Shown here in pieces: positions 62,429-64,000 of a DNA stretch of 64,000 nt (its first letter is position 1; each line of letters starts with the position of its first letter). Source of the stretch: Coccinella septempunctata (Eukaryota > Arthropoda > Insecta > Coleoptera > Coccinellidae); NCBI RefSeq assembly GCF_907165205.1, contig NC_058196.1:15170501-15234500 (forward strand), in the 5' to 3' direction. A program made the position numbers and the translations under genes. Below the pieces are notes generated by a model. The model saw only the letters and a list, made by a program, of their open reading frames with translations. It made no database searches and was not told where the DNA came from.

Positions 62429-62854
62429 ATGGATTACAGAGTTTTGCCCGGATGTTTCGTAAGCAGTTCGGATCCCTTCAGATCCCTTCCTGCTGAAATG
62501 GTTTCAACCATTTTTCGATATCTGGATGCTGATTCATTGTTATCCGTCTATTCGACGAGTCGCAGATTCAGAGATATCTGCCTTCATGACCCGATGCTCA
62601 GGCGTAAGCTCACTTCGAGAACGACTGAATTGCGGAGAGAAGAGCGTAGGCGACTGCTGAATCCAAAATTTGGTGTGAGTATTGTTCGGAATGATGATTT
62701 CTCTCGCTCATCATTTCGAGAAAATACCACTCAAAAAAAAGTTCTTGTACAAACAAGAACACAACGAACGCGTGCTTTGACAATTCCAAGAAATTGGAGT
62801 TTATGCTCCTCTGAGCAGAAAGTCAAAACAAATCATCGCTCGATGAGGCTATAA
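62429..62854 (+). CDS. F-box protein, array copy 36
   Basis: Consensus protein; the spacer lost three bases (GTTGTTGGCAAC for GTTGTTCTTGGCAAC), giving 889-bp spacing to copy 37. Confidence 0.78.
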   Translation: MDYRVLPGCFVSSSDPFRSLPAEMVSTIFRYLDADSLLSVYSTSRRFRDICLHDPMLRRKLTSRTTELRREERRRLLNPKFGVSIVRNDDFSRSSFRENTTQKKVLVQTRTQRTRALTIPRNWSLCSSEQKVKTNHRSMRL

Positions 62855-63317
62855 ATCTGCTTGCGCTTTCGATATTATTAGTTTTTTTTTGACTCTTAGT
62901 TGTTCTTTCGATATTATTAGTTTTTTTGACTCTGAGTTGTTGGCAACAAATATCATCTTTATGACAGTTGGGACTCAACCTAAACAATTATTTCTAAGTC
63001 AATCTCTATAAAAAATCCATATGTACTCCCTAACAATTTTTCTCCCGACACAAGTTAATCATCATTTTTATGTTTATGTTGTGGTGCTTTTCGAGAGGTA
63101 GATGATAAATTTGGAAAAGATTCAGATTGAGTTCTAGCCTGGTTAGCTTCGCCAAAGATCTGAACTGCCTTGAACCGTTAGACAGACGGAAGAGTTATCG
63201 AGTGGAGGGGATACCTTCTACCAGATCATTGATCGTAGAGACGGCGGCGCAGTATATATTCCAGCGTAGCCTGAGTATTCCTCAGACTCACTCGTCTGTT
63301 CTAGAACGCTTAGTGAA

Positions 63318-63743
63318 ATGGATTACAGAGTTTTGCCCGGATGTTTCGTAAGCAGTTCGGATCCCTTCAGATCCCTTCCTGCTGAAATGGTTTCAACCAT
63401 TTTTCGATATCTGGATGCTGATTCATTGTTATCCGTCTATTCGACGAGTCGCAGATTCAGAGATATCTGCCTTCATGACCCGATGCTCAGGCGTAAGCTC
63501 ACTTCGAGAACGACTGAATTGCGGAGAGAAGAGCGTAGGCGACTGCTGAATCCAAAATTTGGTGTGAGTATTGTTCGGAATGATGATTTCTCTCGCTCAT
63601 CATTTCGAGAAAATACCACTCAAAAAAAAGTTCTTGTACAAACAAGAACACAACGAACGCGTGCTTTGACAATTCCAAGAAATTGGAGTTTATGCTCCTC
63701 TGAGCAGAAAGTCAAAACAAATCATCGCTCGATGAGGCTATAA
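63318..63743 (+). CDS. F-box protein, array copy 37
   Basis: Consensus protein; last complete gene in the window. Its unit is cut at 64000 in the spacer, so the array continues. Confidence 0.78.
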   Translation: MDYRVLPGCFVSSSDPFRSLPAEMVSTIFRYLDADSLLSVYSTSRRFRDICLHDPMLRRKLTSRTTELRREERRRLLNPKFGVSIVRNDDFSRSSFRENTTQKKVLVQTRTQRTRALTIPRNWSLCSSEQKVKTNHRSMRL

Positions 63744-64000
63744 ATCTGCTTGCGCTTTCGATATTATTAGTTTTTTTTTGACTCTTAGTTGTTCTTTCGA
63801 TATTATTAGTTTTTTTGACTCTGAGTTGTTCTTGGCAACAAATATCATCTTTATGACAGTTGGGACTCAACCTAAACAATTATTTCTAAGTCAATCTCTA
63901 TAAAAAATCCATATGTACTCCCTAACAATTTTTCTCCCGACACAAGTTAATCATCATTTTTATGTTTATGTTGTGGTGCTTTTCGAGAGGTAGATGATAA

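Larger units (their letters stand above)
28432..64000 (+). repeat. Tandem array of an ~892-bp unit, 37 F-box gene copies, continuing past window end
   Basis: Head-to-tail units of 889 to 901 bp (mostly 891 or 892) start inside a promoter region at about 28432 and run uninterrupted to the window end apart from two insertions. Each unit holds, in order: a TATA box, an initiator, a 34-nt leader, an F-box open frame of 137 or 141 codons, a 43-bp duplicated T-rich segment and ~370 bp of spacer. Copies differ by a handful of substitutions. The block from the spacer after copy 9 to the spacer after copy 20 has lost one A in a CTATAAAAAATCC run (891-bp spacing), while flanking blocks mostly keep 892 bp. 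This indicates regional homogenisation. Confidence 0.98.

Noticed and set aside
28432..64000. CRISPR-like or satellite-only interpretation of the periodic array
   Set aside because: The period is ~892 bp with an intact gene and promoter in each unit, and the host is a eukaryote. It is a tandem gene array, not a spacer array or a non-coding satellite.

Overview
The window is eukaryotic, almost certainly from an insect. It is AT-rich, has GT-AG introns, and carries many degraded Tc1/mariner, PIF/Harbinger and non-LTR retroelement remnants plus short inverted-repeat elements, several with the CCCTGTATA-type ends common in insect genomes. A beetle or another holometabolous insect is plausible, but I cannot fix the order from sequence alone. 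There are no bacterial-style operons, rRNA genes, recognisable tRNAs or CRISPR arrays.

Positions 1 to about 24.1 kb hold one host gene on the + strand: the orthologue of ALIX/PDCD6IP, the ESCRT-associated Bro1-domain protein. Thirteen consecutive exons (1398 to 23569) join with clean GT-AG boundaries and consistent phase into 706 codons plus a stop. They cover the second half of the Bro1 domain, the whole V domain and the Pro/Tyr/Gln-rich tail. The first roughly 160 codons lie upstream of the window. The introns, two of them about 6 kb, are packed with mobile-element debris: LINE reverse transcriptase tails, a Tc1-like transposase with a premature stop, a second mariner-like transposase remnant, a deleted PIF/Harbinger element with 30-bp inverted ends and a TAA target duplication, a 0.79-kb element with ~90-bp inverted ends, and several fold-back repeats.

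Positions 24.1 to 28.4 kb are a retroelement graveyard on the - strand. It holds one CR1/I/Jockey-like reverse transcriptase fragment with a FADDTK motif and one longer Jockey-like polymerase pseudogene, which is split by a 958-bp element inserted at a TA dinucleotide. A short unidentified coding-like stretch sits next to the array.

Positions 28.4 kb to the window end (and beyond) are the most striking feature: a head-to-tail array of an ~892-bp unit, 37 copies in the window. Each unit carries an uninterrupted small F-box protein gene of 141 or 137 codons. Almost every unit also has its own TATA box and initiator, correctly spaced 31 bp apart, upstream of a 34-nt leader. The copies are nearly identical, and sporadic variants recur in patterns that show multi-unit duplication and homogenisation. 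Two mobile-element insertions interrupt the array; one of them separates a TATA box from its gene. The encoded protein has an N-terminal F-box (the SKP1-binding module of SCF ubiquitin ligases) and a short, very basic tail with no recognised substrate-binding domain. Such a large, homogenised, promoter-bearing array recalls histone clusters or Stellate-type amplified genes. Its function is unknown to me and it is the main candidate for an undescribed system here.
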